Positions 16,850-26,167 of a stretch of DNA of 64,000 nucleotides are shown here, piece by piece. Both the position numbers and the translations under genes were made by a program. The DNA is from Planctomycetota bacterium (GTDB lineage: Bacteria > Planctomycetota > Planctomycetia > Pirellulales > Lacipirellulaceae), in contig JAJRSE010000002.1 of assembly GCA_024278955.1 (NCBI GenBank), forward strand, positions 62,001 through 126,000, given 5' to 3'. Each line of letters begins with the position of its first letter. Position 1 is the first letter of the stretch. The notes beneath the pieces were generated by a model. The model ran no database searches. It was not told where the DNA came from and saw nothing but the letters and a program-made list of their open reading frames with translations.

Positions 16850-16894
16850 CACAATCGAGAGTTAACGCAATAAAGTCAGGAGCCGAAAGAGAAA

Positions 16895-16915
16895 CCCGGG
16901 ATCGCAATCCCCGGG
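16895..16915. terminator. Hairpin between convergent genes, CCCGGG-atcgcaat-CCCCGGG
   Basis: cccggg (16895-16900) pairs with cccggg (16910-16915) around atcgcaatc. It lies between the small plus-strand gene ending at 16849 and actF ending at 16961. There is no T-run on either strand, so terminator function is inferred from position and from its likeness to hairpins at 52247, 59391 and 60305. Confidence 0.5.
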
Positions 16916-16960
16916 CGAACGGTTCGTTCTGTCCTCAATTCGCAAGCTGCATGGGCGATT

Positions 16961-18118
16961 TTAGCAATGGTAATGCAAGCTCTCGCTTAGCAGCGGATCG
17001 CCGGTTGGCACAGGCGGTGCATTGCCGAAAGATCGAATAAACAGCCAGCCAAAGGTTCCTACCAGCAACGCCCCGCTAGCGATTTCCCAAACGCCAAACA
17101 CGGGGGTCGAACCCATGGTCGAAGGAAAAATCATGATATACAGGTCGACCCAGCGACCAATCAACACCAAGACCGCAACTTTCATCATCACGCTCCCGCT
17201 CCGTTTACAGGGCTTCGGCAGCAAAATCAGGAAGGGGGCAACCCAGTTCAGCACAAGATTCAACACCATCAGCGGAGCCCAAGGTCCCTGCGTTCTCGGC
17301 AAATAATAAGACGTTTCTTCTGGGATGTTCGTGTACCAGATTAGCATGTACTGGCTAAACCAAATGTACATCCAGAAACAGCTGAATCCGAGCAGAAGCT
17401 TGCCTAAGTCATGTAAATGATCGTCAGTAAAAAAGCCCTGGAGCGGACCTCGCTTGCGTAGCAAGAGGCTCAAAATAATGATCCCTGCGATAGCCGCCTG
17501 AATCGTACCTGCGAAATTGTAGACACCCCAAATCGTGCTGAACCACATGGGCTCAAGCAACATGAGCCAATCGAAACTGGCAAGCGAGAAGCTGACCGCG
17601 TACACCACAAGAAAAATAGCGCCTAGTCGTTTGTTCAAAAGCGAGAGCCCAACGCTCCCCGACCGATCCTGCCGCCGCGATACCGAAACCAAAACGCGAG
17701 AAAAGACAATCCAAAGCCCAACGTAGACCATTGCTCGAAGCATCCAAAACGAGGGCGTTGTCCAAAGTTCTTTGAACCAGAACGTACCGGCATCTCCATG
17801 GGCGTGCCAAGTGTACCGTTCGCGTCCCAATGCAAGGACAATAAGCAAACCGATTCCGGCAGGAGGCAACAAAACGGCCATCGCCTCAGGTACCCGGCGA
17901 AACGCGATATTCCAAGAGGCTCCGCAAACATAATTCAATGCCAAAAATAACGCGCCGCCAAGGCCGAGCGTTGTCAGATAAAAACCTACAAGTAGCAGAT
18001 TGCTCCATATTCGCTCAGGGGCCACTGCCGCACCCGCTGCAAGGACGATTGCAGCAAAGGTCGCGAGCACGGCCATGCGATTGGAAGTGAGCGGTGAGGA
18101 AAGAGTATTTGGCGTCAT
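16961..18118 (-). CDS. actF: Alternative complex III, NrfD-like quinol-binding subunit ActF
   Basis: ActF is one of two large membrane subunits of alternative complex III, a quinol:electron-acceptor oxidoreductase of the bacterial inner membrane. The 385-residue protein has about ten hydrophobic segments, for example SNLLLVGFYLTTLGLGGALF and FLILLPKPCKRSG, and is shorter than ActC, as in other act operons. It belongs to the NrfD/PsrC superfamily that holds quinol in a four-helix bundle. ATG at 18118 overlaps the actE stop (ATGA). Last gene of the array; a possible terminator hairpin lies beyond it at 16895-16915. Confidence 0.88.
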   Translation of the reverse strand: MTPNTLSSPLTSNRMAVLATFAAIVLAAGAAVAPERIWSNLLLVGFYLTTLGLGGALFLALNYVCGASWNIAFRRVPEAMAVLLPPAGIGLLIVLALGRERYTWHAHGDAGTFWFKELWTTPSFWMLRAMVYVGLWIVFSRVLVSVSRRQDRSGSVGLSLLNKRLGAIFLVVYAVSFSLASFDWLMLLEPMWFSTIWGVYNFAGTIQAAIAGIIILSLLLRKRGPLQGFFTDDHLHDLGKLLLGFSCFWMYIWFSQYMLIWYTNIPEETSYYLPRTQGPWAPLMVLNLVLNWVAPFLILLPKPCKRSGSVMMKVAVLVLIGRWVDLYIMIFPSTMGSTPVFGVWEIASGALLVGTFGWLFIRSFGNAPPVPTGDPLLSESLHYHC

Positions 18119-18792
18119 GATTCAGTTTCCGTCTCGTCGGGTGGTTCTTGCTCAGCAGCAGGCTCGTCGCTTTCGACTTTTGACTCTTCGGTTTCAACTT
18201 TCGGTTTTTCGTTTTCAACTTTTTGCAGGCTGCGGATGTAGTTAATCATATCCCAACGCCGTGCGGACGAGAGCTGCGCCGCAAACTGCGGCATGCTGTT
18301 TTGTCCGTAGGTAAGGAGGTGGAATAGCTGCCCATCTTTCATGTCCTTCGACTTGCCTGTTAGCAGCGAAGGCGGAGGCGGAAAGCCTCGCTGGGCCACC
18401 GGTCCGTTGCCTTTGCCATCGCCGCCATGGCAAACGACACAAAATATTTTGAAAGCAGCCGCTCCTCGGGCGATCGAAGCGGCGCCCTCTTCGGTGTTTA
18501 TGTCCAAGGGATTCAAAAGCTCTTCACCAGCACGTATCGCATCTTGAGGCGTCGCCTCAAAATGAAAAAGCTGCGTCCCGCGAGCGATCGTGCCCGGTAC
18601 AGGGCTCTGCATTGTCCGACCATTCGCAAAATTACCATTGGGCTCAAACGACCCGTAGGCAGGCGAGTAGGTCATGTCATCGCCTAAGTTGACCTGGTAA
18701 TTGGGCTTGGAATGGTCGACCCGCATCAGACTAAGCAGAACAAAGACCGCCATGAGCGCAAAACCTAGAAAAAAATTAACTCGCGTCAGCAT
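18115..18792 (-). CDS. actE: Alternative complex III, monoheme cytochrome c subunit ActE
   Basis: A membrane-anchored periplasmic cytochrome that carries electrons out of complex III. The start is the ATG at 18792 overlapping the actD stop (TGATG); a TTG just before it is less likely. Features: an N-terminal hydrophobic anchor (FFLGFALMAVFVLLSLM), one heme site CVVCHG (about residues 118-122) with a candidate axial Met in NSMPQFA, and no lipobox. The last 34 residues are acidic and repetitive (KVENEKPKVETEESKVE), probably a repeat-derived addition, since the haem domain ends near residue 190. Overlaps actF by four bases. Confidence 0.88.
   Translation of the reverse strand: MLTRVNFFLGFALMAVFVLLSLMRVDHSKPNYQVNLGDDMTYSPAYGSFEPNGNFANGRTMQSPVPGTIARGTQLFHFEATPQDAIRAGEELLNPLDINTEEGAASIARGAAAFKIFCVVCHGGDGKGNGPVAQRGFPPPPSLLTGKSKDMKDGQLFHLLTYGQNSMPQFAAQLSSARRWDMINYIRSLQKVENEKPKVETEESKVESDEPAAEQEPPDETETES
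18166..18222. repeat. Low-complexity stretch encoding the actE tail
   Basis: Tandem near-repeats of ttttcaactttcgg and ttttcgactttt type encode KVE-type units of the actE C-terminus. They resemble another short intergenic repeat family (encoding KTENRKLK or, on the other strand, LSVFSFQL) known from related genomes; that assignment is from memory and uncertain. Confidence 0.4.
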
Positions 18793-19343
18793 CAAGAGGT
18801 CCCTCCTGTCGATAGAACCCGTTCTTCTAGATCTACCAGATTGAAGGGTTTCAATAACGCTTCGGCTTGCGATGCGTCAAACTGCGAATCGGCCTGATCA
18901 ATCACAAGCACAAACCGGTCGTCGGTGACTCGTTCGATTACGGGCCGGTATTTTTTACCAGGGAAAAGTCTCGCTACCCAAAAAAGAGCGAAAACACTTG
19001 CAAAACCTGCAAGCAACACTGCCGCCTCGAATGCCACCGGAACATTCGAGGGCAACGAATTCCAGGGCTTCCCGCCAACATCAATGGCCCAAGCCAGCGC
19101 ACTAACCCAGTGCTCAAACCAGAGCATCCCCAACCCACCTGCCATGCCAAACACAAAGCAGACCCATGTCAGTCGAGAAGGCCGCAGCCCCATCGCCCGG
19201 TCGAGCCCATGTACGGCGTAAGGGGTGAAAACATCGACAATGGGGTGGCCTAGCCGGTGGACCTCGCTGGTCGCGGCTAACAGGTCTTCTTCGTGGTCGA
19301 AAGTTGCCAAGAGGCAACTGTGTTCTTCGGGAGGGCCAGTCAT
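18792..19343 (-). CDS. actD: Alternative complex III subunit ActD (DUF3341)
   Basis: A 183-residue DUF3341 protein with a cytoplasmic-side N-domain ([20 protein letters not shown], typical of ActD) and two hydrophobic helices ([19 protein letters not shown] and [21 protein letters not shown]). In known act operons ActD anchors beside ActC and ActF and has no cofactor. ATG at 19343 overlaps the actC stop by four bases (ATGA), and its stop overlaps the actE start by one base. Confidence 0.9.
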   Translation of the reverse strand: MTGPPEEHSCLLATFDHEEDLLAATSEVHRLGHPIVDVFTPYAVHGLDRAMGLRPSRLTWVCFVFGMAGGLGMLWFEHWVSALAWAIDVGGKPWNSLPSNVPVAFEAAVLLAGFASVFALFWVARLFPGKKYRPVIERVTDDRFVLVIDQADSQFDASQAEALLKPFNLVDLEERVLSTGGTS

Positions 19344-20782
19344 ACCGCGTCTCCTTTTGCAGATTCCTGCGGTGCCTTCGAGCGAGGAGGGTTCTTCAGC
19401 ACGCCTTTGATCTCCGCCATCGCGATTACCGGAGCAACACGGCAGAACAGTAGGAAGCAGGTGAAGAAAAGCCCAAAGCTCCCGATAAACGTAATGATTT
19501 CAATGGTCGTCGGCGTGTAATGGGCCCAGCTCGAAGGTAGAAAGTCGCGGTGCAGGCTCGTTACGATAATTACAAATCGCTCGAACCACATACCAATATT
19601 GATAATAATGCAGATCACAAACACCACCGCGACATTACGTCGTAGTGGCCTGAACCAGAGAACTTGGGGTATCAACACATTACAAGAAACCATCGTCCAG
19701 TAAGCCCAACTGAACGGTCCCAAAGCTCGGTTTAAGAACACAAACTGCTCGTAAGGGTTTCCGCTATAAGCCGCCATGAAAAACTCAGTGCCATAAGCCA
19801 AGCCAACAAGCGAACCCATCGACAGCATCAGCTTACACATCGATTCGATATGGACGATCGTAATATAGTTTTCGAGCTGCATGACCTTGCGGGCGATAAT
19901 CATCAGCGTTAGCACCATCGCTAGCCCGCTAAAAATTGCCCCTGCCACAAAGTAAGGCGGGAAGATCGTCGTATGCCAACCCGGTATCACGGCCGTAGCA
20001 AAATCCATGCTAACAATCGTATGGACAGAAAATACCAGTGGCGTTGCAAGCCCAGCAAGCAACATGTAGACCGTCTCGTACCGATGCCAAGTGCGTGCCG
20101 ACCCATTCCAGCCTAAGCTGAAGATCGAAGCGATTCGCTGCCGAATTCCTGGTTTCGAGCGGTCGCGAATCGTCGCCAAATCGGGAATCAGCCCAATGTA
20201 CCAAAAAACTGCCGAAATCAACAAATAGGTCGAAATCGCGAAAACGTCCCACAACAAGGGCGACTTAAAATTGACCCAAAGCGAACCCCGAGTATTCGGA
20301 TACGGCCCCATCCAAAACGCAAGCCACGGACGGCCCATGTGGATAACGGGAAACAAGCCCGCGCACATGACTGCGAATAGCGTCATCGCCTCAGCCGACC
20401 GGTTGACCGAGGTCCGCCATTTCTGTCGAAACAAAAACAGGACCGCCGAGATCAGCGTCCCCGCATGGCCAATGCCGACCCAAAAGACAAAGTTCGTAAT
20501 GTCGAAGGCCCAGCCTACCGTTCGATTCAGCCCCCAAGTGCCGATGCCAAAAGCAATTTGATAGGTCACTGCAATTGTGCCAGCAATCAATGCCGCCAGC
20601 GAAACCGAAAACGCTGCCCACCATAACGCAGTTGGCTTGCGGTCCATCGGCTCGCAAATATCACGAGTGACATCCCCAGGCCGCTTGCCGCCGGTAATCA
20701 AAGTCGGACGCAACGCCGCCAACTCTTCCGCAGACGGAGCGTTTACGGCTGGAGCCGATCTTTTTTGTTTTGACTCAACCAC
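19340..20782 (-). CDS. actC: Alternative complex III, NrfD-like quinol-binding subunit ActC
   Basis: A 480-residue polytopic NrfD-family protein and the main quinol-oxidising membrane subunit, docked to the Fe-S part of ActB. About ten transmembrane segments are visible; conserved NrfD-like stretches include [20 protein letters not shown] and [20 protein letters not shown] (the GHAGT motif near the quinol site). Starts at GTG (20782), eight bases inside actB. The stop overlaps actD. The sequence fits act operons and not the shorter PsrC or DmsC anchors. Confidence 0.92.
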   Translation of the reverse strand: MVESKQKRSAPAVNAPSAEELAALRPTLITGGKRPGDVTRDICEPMDRKPTALWWAAFSVSLAALIAGTIAVTYQIAFGIGTWGLNRTVGWAFDITNFVFWVGIGHAGTLISAVLFLFRQKWRTSVNRSAEAMTLFAVMCAGLFPVIHMGRPWLAFWMGPYPNTRGSLWVNFKSPLLWDVFAISTYLLISAVFWYIGLIPDLATIRDRSKPGIRQRIASIFSLGWNGSARTWHRYETVYMLLAGLATPLVFSVHTIVSMDFATAVIPGWHTTIFPPYFVAGAIFSGLAMVLTLMIIARKVMQLENYITIVHIESMCKLMLSMGSLVGLAYGTEFFMAAYSGNPYEQFVFLNRALGPFSWAYWTMVSCNVLIPQVLWFRPLRRNVAVVFVICIIINIGMWFERFVIIVTSLHRDFLPSSWAHYTPTTIEIITFIGSFGLFFTCFLLFCRVAPVIAMAEIKGVLKNPPRSKAPQESAKGDAV

Positions 20783-23700
20783 TGTGAGACTCCCGATTGT
20801 GATGCTTCTCTGCGTTATTTTTTTCTTCGCGATTCTTCACCACGCGTAAGTAAGAAACCGAAGGGCGTACATTCAACTCTTCGAGCACCCGAAAGCGGCG
20901 AGGGTTATCAAGGGCTGCGGAAATTTTGCTTCCCTGGTCGTTCATGTCGCCAAAAACGATTGCGCTTGCAGGGCACGACTGCTGACACGCGGTCTGAATT
21001 GCACCGTCGGCGACCGGTTGGCCATGGCTTTTGGCCTCGATTTTCCCCGCCTCGATCCGCTGGACACACATCGAACATTTTTCCATCACGCCCCGCGAAC
21101 GGACCGTGACGTCAGGGTTTAGCACCAAGTTCTGGAGCGAATCGTCGTGGGGATATTTGAACCAGTTGAATCGCCGGACTTTGTAAGGACAGTTGTTCGC
21201 ACAGTAACGCGTTCCAACACAACGGTTGTAAACTTGCTCGTTGAGGCCTTCGTCGCTGTGGACCGTTGCCAAAACCGGGCAAACCGTTTCGCACGGGGCA
21301 TTTCCGCAGTGTTGACACATCATCGGCTGATGGTCGATGTCCATGTCTTCGCCTTCGCCCGTGTAGTAACGATCGATTCGCATCCAGTGCATTTCTCGCT
21401 GACGACGAACCTCGTCGTAGCCGACCACCGGCACGTTGTTTTCTGACTGGCAAGCAATGACACATGCCGAACAGCCCGTGCATTTATTGAGATCGATCAC
21501 CATCCCCCAAGAATGTTTGGGACGAGGGTGATCTTCGGGCCAGAGCTGCGTCTCGCCATCGAAGTGATGCTCGGCAGCCCCAGAATGGACATCCTTTGCA
21601 AAAGCGTCGAGGGTGGTATGCTCCACAATCTCGCGACGTTCACCGCCACGCGGAGCGATTTCTTTTGGCACCTCAAGCGAATGATAGGTTTGAGTTGCCG
21701 CAAGCTCGAATTTACGTCCCGTCTTCGTGAGCTTAATGCCGGAGCGTAGATACTGCTGCGTTCCATCACGAAACTCGACAAAACCGGCTGCATTCTTGCC
21801 GACGAACTCGTTCTCAGCCACTGTCGGACGAGCTTCAAACCATTGAGGTCCAATCTTCGCAAACCGGTCGGTTCCTTTGCAGCCGTAAGCCAAGGCGATG
21901 GCCAACACGTCCTTATGTTGGCCGATTTGAACCAGCACAGGAAGCTCAAGCGACGACTCTACCCCCGAAATCGAGACGTTCACAACATCGCCGTCTGCGA
22001 TCCCACGTTTCTCGGCATCTTCTGGCGAAACACATACGTAGTTGCCCCAAGTAACCTTGGTTACCGGGTCAGGCAGCTCATGCAGCCAAGGGTTCTGCGA
22101 GTGTCGACCGCCAGGCATCGGAATTTTTTGATAGAGAACCAAAGAAAAACCTTCGGCCTCTTTTGGCTGAGCCAAAGTGTCAACTGCGTCTATCTTGAAC
22201 GGTTCGATCAGATTCTCTTCGCTCTCCACCTCAACAAAACCCTGATGAAGCGTCTGTTCCCAGAAAGCGAGGAAAGTGTCAGGAGCGTCGGCTCGGCGAC
22301 GAGGGAAAATGACCTCTTCCCAGTGCGCTCGTACCGCTTCGTATGCTGCGCCGGGACGACCAGACCAAGCGTCAAGGCTTTCAAGCACTGCCCGCGTTTT
22401 CCCAAGCGGCCTGAGTGTCGGCTGAGCGAGGCTAACCAGCCCGCTCAAGGGCTCGGCATCGGCCCACGACTCGAGGACGTGGTGATCGGGACAAACAAAC
22501 TTCGCCACGGCTGCGAATTCGTCTTCGTGAGTTGCAAAGCTCACCGTAAGTGGGATCTTAGCAATGGCCTCGGTCAACGAATCGCTCTCGGGCAAGTCAT
22601 GTAACAAGTCCACCTCGGCGACCAGCAAGGCGCCAATCTGGTTGCCCTTCATTTCGGCAATCAGTTCTTCGACCCCCCGATCGTTGGCCTGCCGTTGGCG
22701 ACTAGGGCGTTTGAGGTCGAGTGTCGAGTCGTAATTTCCAAGTTGGTGATTGAGCAAGTTCACAACACGCTGGACACCCACATCCTGGCTATCACACACA
22801 ACCAGGCTCTTTCCCCGGGCATCCCAAAGTCGCTTGGCAAGATCAGTAAGAACAGGCCCATAGTCGCTCGAAGCTCTGCGAGCTAAGGGCTCGCTCAGAG
22901 GTTGGCCCGATAGTTCACCAATTTTCTCTGCCAGACTTCCGAGCAGAGGGCCCTGCTCTTCTGGAGCGATGCTAACCCGTCGGTCGGCGTTGCTTCCTGT
23001 CAGCGACATCCGGCTTTCAAATTGCACATGGTACGACATCTCTGGCGATGCTTCGCTCGGAGCACGCCGACTGCTCCAAGCGGCGGTAAACTCGACCGGC
23101 GAAATCCAGGTGCCAAGAAAATCGGCTCCAAACGAAACAATCACGTCCGCTTGTTCAAACCGATAATGCGGCAGCACGCGCGCCGCATGAGTCTGCTGGT
23201 GAGCGTCAAGAATTGCCGAGTGGCTCACCGAGTCGAGAACCACATGTTTCGCATCAGCAAACGGTTCGAGAAACCGATCGATCGCAGCCTGTAGCGTCGG
23301 ACTGGTAATCGTAGGAGTTACCAACCGAACCGCCTTCGCTGCTTCTTTGATCTGTCGAAGCGACTCGACGACCTGCTGATCAACGGTTGCCCAATCCGAA
23401 GATTTTCCCGCTTGGAGCGGATTCGCGAGACGCTGGCTATCGTACAAACCAATCGGAAGCGCCTGGCCAACCGCACACAGCCCTCCACCCGAAAGGGGAT
23501 GGCCGGGCAAGCCTTCCATTTTTAGTGGCCTGCCATCCCGAGTACCCACCAGCATTCCGCAAGCCGAGGGACAGCCTGTACAAGTCGAAGCATAGTATTG
23601 AAGGCGTCCCGGAATTGCTCCGGCGGGTTGCAGCGGGCTGGGCAACGATGTTTCAACCGGCGCTCGCCCGCAACCCCCCAGGGCAGCAAGCGAAAACGAA

Positions 23701-23825
23701 AAACCAGCGGCCTCTAGGAATCGCCGTCGGCTCACCTCGGAGGATTCATCCAACGCGACGATTTCGAGCGACGGACCATGGAGACCAGGATCGCCAGATC
23801 GTAGATTGTCAGGAAGTTGTGTCAT
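20775..23825 (-). CDS. actB: Alternative complex III, molybdopterin-like/iron-sulfur subunit ActB
   Basis: A 1016-residue two-part protein on the periplasmic side of complex III. The N-terminus has a Tat signal ([13 protein letters not shown], residues 32-44) followed by LGGC, so Cys52 could be lipidated. Residues about 60-750 resemble the molybdopterin oxidoreductase fold, which in ActB lacks the cofactor. The C-terminal part holds four cysteine clusters for Fe-S centres: [49 protein letters not shown], and CSMC with CQQSCPASA. This fusion is the diagnostic ActB layout. It overlaps actC by eight bases. Confidence 0.93.
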   Translation of the reverse strand: MTQLPDNLRSGDPGLHGPSLEIVALDESSEVSRRRFLEAAGFSFSLAALGGCGRAPVETSLPSPLQPAGAIPGRLQYYASTCTGCPSACGMLVGTRDGRPLKMEGLPGHPLSGGGLCAVGQALPIGLYDSQRLANPLQAGKSSDWATVDQQVVESLRQIKEAAKAVRLVTPTITSPTLQAAIDRFLEPFADAKHVVLDSVSHSAILDAHQQTHAARVLPHYRFEQADVIVSFGADFLGTWISPVEFTAAWSSRRAPSEASPEMSYHVQFESRMSLTGSNADRRVSIAPEEQGPLLGSLAEKIGELSGQPLSEPLARRASSDYGPVLTDLAKRLWDARGKSLVVCDSQDVGVQRVVNLLNHQLGNYDSTLDLKRPSRQRQANDRGVEELIAEMKGNQIGALLVAEVDLLHDLPESDSLTEAIAKIPLTVSFATHEDEFAAVAKFVCPDHHVLESWADAEPLSGLVSLAQPTLRPLGKTRAVLESLDAWSGRPGAAYEAVRAHWEEVIFPRRRADAPDTFLAFWEQTLHQGFVEVESEENLIEPFKIDAVDTLAQPKEAEGFSLVLYQKIPMPGGRHSQNPWLHELPDPVTKVTWGNYVCVSPEDAEKRGIADGDVVNVSISGVESSLELPVLVQIGQHKDVLAIALAYGCKGTDRFAKIGPQWFEARPTVAENEFVGKNAAGFVEFRDGTQQYLRSGIKLTKTGRKFELAATQTYHSLEVPKEIAPRGGERREIVEHTTLDAFAKDVHSGAAEHHFDGETQLWPEDHPRPKHSWGMVIDLNKCTGCSACVIACQSENNVPVVGYDEVRRQREMHWMRIDRYYTGEGEDMDIDHQPMMCQHCGNAPCETVCPVLATVHSDEGLNEQVYNRCVGTRYCANNCPYKVRRFNWFKYPHDDSLQNLVLNPDVTVRSRGVMEKCSMCVQRIEAGKIEAKSHGQPVADGAIQTACQQSCPASAIVFGDMNDQGSKISAALDNPRRFRVLEELNVRPSVSYLRVVKNREEKNNAEKHHNRESHSG

Positions 23826-23844
23826 TTCATCGGGTTCGTAATAA

Positions 23845-24498
23845 CTAGTGGTGGCAAACAGTACAGTTAGTAGAAGCGTTGACCTTGTGGCCGTTGATCC
23901 CTTCGCGTGTCGCGTCGCGATGGCAATTCACACACCAGCCCATCGACAGCGTCGCATGTTGTCGCATTCGCTCCATCGATTCGACAGGCCCATGGCATTT
24001 CTGACACGAGACGCCCGCCCCAACATGCGCCTGGTGATTGAAGCGAGCATAGTCGGGCAAGTTGTGGACTCGCACCCAAGGAATCGACTTCGGCTCGACG
24101 CCTTCGAGAGGCTGGAATTTATCATCCAGTGCTAGCGAGTCGTAGAGCTTTTTCAGTTTCTCAGAAACGATCGTTTTAGGTTTGCGCCCTTCTTCTTCAG
24201 CAGTCCGCATCTCGTACTGCATCTCGTCGAACGGAGCGGTCACGTAACGATGACACTTCATGCAAACATCCGACGAAGGAATACCCGCATGACGTCCCGA
24301 ATCGGCAGACGAATGACAGAACTGGCAGTCGATCTGAAGCTCGCCCGCATGAAGGCGATGCGAGTAATCAATCGGTTGCTCCGGAGCGTAGCCCTGCTGG
24401 TTATCGGGCATCCGCCAGGTCACCATGGCAGACGCAAGCAGCGCGAGGCCAAGGAATAATCCAATCAGTAGTACGATCGTAATAACGCGTTGTTGCAT
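23845..24498 (-). CDS. actA: Alternative complex III, pentaheme cytochrome c subunit ActA
   Basis: Five CxxCH haem sites are visible: CQFCH, CMKCH, CQKCH, CVNCH and CTVCH, the expected ActA count. An N-terminal anchor (ITIVLLIGLFLGLALLASAM) follows a short basic start. The ATG at 24498 was chosen over the ATG at 24555, which overlaps the previous gene and puts 19 basic residues before the helix. Mature domain lies in the periplasm, receiving electrons from ActB. The 46-base gap to the nitrate transporter gene is among the widest in the array but still compatible with one transcript. Confidence 0.92.
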   Translation of the reverse strand: MQQRVITIVLLIGLFLGLALLASAMVTWRMPDNQQGYAPEQPIDYSHRLHAGELQIDCQFCHSSADSGRHAGIPSSDVCMKCHRYVTAPFDEMQYEMRTAEEEGRKPKTIVSEKLKKLYDSLALDDKFQPLEGVEPKSIPWVRVHNLPDYARFNHQAHVGAGVSCQKCHGPVESMERMRQHATLSMGWCVNCHRDATREGINGHKVNASTNCTVCHH

Positions 24499-24544
24499 TG
24501 TTTTTCTTCTTGACTCGAGACCTAGACGCCGAACTCGATATTTC

Positions 24545-26161
24545 CTAACACTCAACCCCTGAACCTTTGCGAGCGTAGAACCACCAGTTCACTGCAAGGC
24601 AGCTGGAGTAATAAACGGCAAAACCATAGAGGGCATACTGCGGTGTGCCCGCTTTGATTTGTGTTGCAAAAACTTTCGGAATCAGAAACGCTCCGTACGC
24701 CGCAATTGCCGAAGTCCACGCCAAGACGGGACCGGCCTGGTCTTTGGAAAAAATGTACGGAATCATCCGAAACGTCGAACCGTTTCCAATTCCCGTCGTG
24801 GCAAATAGCACGATAAAAGTCATCAAAAAAGGAATGAAGTACTTTTCAGGATGCCCTACTATGGTCCCAGCATCGTCGGTGATCGCCGCCTCTTGTCCTG
24901 CAAGCGAAACAAAATACCCCGCCAGCAAGGTTGAGCCCACCATGACCCAGGTATCCCACTGCGTGACTCGGGCGCCACCCAACTTGTCGGAAAGCCATCC
25001 CCCCAGTGGGCGAATCAGCGCACCCACAGCAACTCCAATCCAGATGTAGTGTGAGGTAACCAGCCCATTCGTCGGCGTGACAAAAATGTCATCCAGCAAC
25101 TTCGGAAAGGCGGCCGCGTACCCAATAAACGAGCCAAAGGTCATCGTGTAAAGCCATGTCATCACCCAGGTATGCTTGTTACTAAAGATCGCAAATTGGT
25201 TTTTTAGCGGCTGCTGAATTGCTTGAGGTGTCATGAATCGCATCATCAACAGCGTAGACGCTACCGCGGCAGCAACCACGAGAAAAATGCGAACCAGCTC
25301 GGGTATCGGAACTTTTGCAAACACCAGCAGCAACACCCCGACGCCCGCCCCTAGGAAACCGAGCAATTGCAACCAGAGGTACTTCCCAATAGCAACGGGC
25401 GTAGGCCCACACTTATGCTGCGGTAAGTTGTTCATAAACAGGCCTGCCAGCAGGGCGAGCACTACCATGACCGGGACCCACACGAATGCGGCATTCTGAA
25501 CCCAGAGGAAATTGTTTTCTCCGAGCGATTGCGGGGCGCCTCCAAACTCTCCGAAGATCCCGAAAGTGATAACCCAGGGGATGAGAAACTGCATAACGCT
25601 GACGCCCAAATTTCCTAATCCAGCGTTCAGCCCCAAAGCAAGGCCTTGCATCTTCTTCGGATAGAAAAACGAAATGTTCGACATGCTCGAAGCAAACGCT
25701 CCGCCGCCAACTCCCGACATCGCTGCTAGGACAATGTAGACGGAAAACGGAGTTTCTGGATCGCGTAGCGCCAGTCCCGTCAAAAAAGCGGGAATGACCA
25801 GCAAGACCGTTGTCATGAACTTGACATTCCGCCCCCCGCAAATCGCAATCATAAACGAGTTCGGAATTCGAAGCGTAGCGCCAGCCAACCCCGCTACGGC
25901 GGGCAGCGTGTACATCAACGTCTTGTAGCCTTTCACGTCAAACGGCTCGCCGTCGTTCATGAACGTAAAGTTGAAAAGCTCGGGATTCGCAAAATGCACT
26001 TTCTGAATGATTTTGGCAAGCATTCCCCAATAGAGCCAAACCGCAAACCCGCAAAGCAGGTTGGGGATTGAAATCCACAGGTTCCGGTTGGCGATCGATT
26101 TACCCGTCGAGTTCCAAAAATCTTGGTCTTCGACGTTCCAGTGTTCAGGTGTTTTAGCCAT
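24545..26161 (-). CDS. narK: NarK-family nitrate/nitrite transporter
   Basis: A major facilitator of about 12 helices. It moves nitrate in or nitrite out across the inner membrane for respiration. The 538 residues include NarK hallmarks: a glycine-rich motif near LGLNAGLGNLGVSVMQF and a paired stretch after GNGSTFRMIPYIF, both conserved for anion binding. Relatives with an N-terminal extension (VEDQDFWNSTGKSIANRNLW) resemble the NarK2 or nitrate/nitrite antiporter type. It is the second transporter behind narI and lies 6 bases after the fusion gene. Confidence 0.9.
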   Translation of the reverse strand: MAKTPEHWNVEDQDFWNSTGKSIANRNLWISIPNLLCGFAVWLYWGMLAKIIQKVHFANPELFNFTFMNDGEPFDVKGYKTLMYTLPAVAGLAGATLRIPNSFMIAICGGRNVKFMTTVLLVIPAFLTGLALRDPETPFSVYIVLAAMSGVGGGAFASSMSNISFFYPKKMQGLALGLNAGLGNLGVSVMQFLIPWVITFGIFGEFGGAPQSLGENNFLWVQNAAFVWVPVMVVLALLAGLFMNNLPQHKCGPTPVAIGKYLWLQLLGFLGAGVGVLLLVFAKVPIPELVRIFLVVAAAVASTLLMMRFMTPQAIQQPLKNQFAIFSNKHTWVMTWLYTMTFGSFIGYAAAFPKLLDDIFVTPTNGLVTSHYIWIGVAVGALIRPLGGWLSDKLGGARVTQWDTWVMVGSTLLAGYFVSLAGQEAAITDDAGTIVGHPEKYFIPFLMTFIVLFATTGIGNGSTFRMIPYIFSKDQAGPVLAWTSAIAAYGAFLIPKVFATQIKAGTPQYALYGFAVYYSSCLAVNWWFYARKGSGVEC

Positions 26162-26167
26162 AGTTTT

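Noticed and set aside
20775-23825. Polysulfide, DMSO or formate dehydrogenase reading for the Mo/Fe-S protein
   Set aside because: The fusion of a cofactor-poor molybdopterin fold with a four-cluster ferredoxin part, flanked by pentaheme, DUF3341 and two NrfD proteins, is the ActB layout.
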